A stretch of 13,839 nucleotides of DNA. Origin: UBA9647 sp035506075 (GTDB lineage: Bacteria; Bacteroidota; Ignavibacteria; UBA10030). The position numbers and the translations under genes are program-made. Shown one piece after another: positions 13,832 to 13,839 of the stretch. The DNA is taken from NCBI GenBank assembly GCA_035506075.1, contig DATJQB010000064.1, forward strand, positions 1 through 13,839, in the 5' to 3' direction. The notes beneath the pieces are model-generated. The model did no database searches and was not told the origin of the DNA. It saw only the letters and a program-made list of their open reading frames with translations. Each line of letters begins with the position of its first letter. The first letter of the stretch is position 1.

Positions 13832-13839
13832 CAGTCGAA

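Overview
The window is a chromosomal segment from a bacterium, most likely of the Bacteroidota/Chlorobiota/Ignavibacteriota (FCB) side of the tree. This placement is an inference. It rests on a DUF3109-type cysteine-cluster protein, a DUF3467 protein, TPR and HEAT-rich envelope proteins, and the pairing of ECF sigma factors with membrane anti-sigma factors. Base composition looks moderately GC-rich (about mid-50s by eye). Codon style looks uniform, and I see no IS element, phage gene, CRISPR array, tRNA or rRNA.

Left part (1-5763, all minus strand): two tandem, similarly built ECF sigma modules. Reading in transcription order, the first module (5763 to 3005) is ECF sigma factor, zinc-finger transmembrane anti-sigma factor carrying a HEAT-repeat domain, and a DUF4097-type secreted beta-solenoid protein with an 18-residue TSGG repeat. 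It is closed by a strong intrinsic terminator at about 2942-2979. The second module (2821 to the left edge) is ECF sigma factor, zinc-finger transmembrane anti-sigma factor with a helical periplasmic domain, and a secreted TPR/HEAT-repeat protein that runs off the window. Genes inside each module are 2-27 nt apart or overlap by 4 nt. Both sigma genes are preceded by the same two-part motif (CAAC, 17-18 nt, GTCTAATT), a candidate autoregulated ECF promoter. I infer two envelope-stress type circuits in which a membrane anti-sigma factor holds the sigma factor and secreted repeat proteins are the co-expressed output or sensor.

Middle (5908-9895, plus strand): a compact operon of DUF3109 cysteine-cluster protein, rpoN (sigma-54), hslV and hslU. 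rpoN overlaps its predecessor by 4 nt, and hslV and hslU are 1 nt apart. HslV keeps its catalytic residues and has a 7-residue leader before the catalytic Thr. HslU has Walker A/B, the GYVG pore loop and the C-terminal tail that docks into HslV.

Right part: a convergent junction at 9896-10101 holds a long imperfect inverted repeat of about 100 nt. Then come a DUF3467 protein (minus) and a secreted TPR protein (minus) with a perfect 13-bp-stem terminator between them. A divergent promoter region follows (11916-12126) with good -35/-10 pairs on both strands. Last are a HIT-family hydrolase and NADP-type isocitrate dehydrogenase (icd) on the plus strand, the icd gene being complete at the right edge. 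Most of the window is housekeeping. The points worth a second look are the paired ECF modules with their shared promoter motif, the solenoid repeat, the BamE/SmpA-like insert in the TPR protein, and the inverted repeat downstream of hslU.
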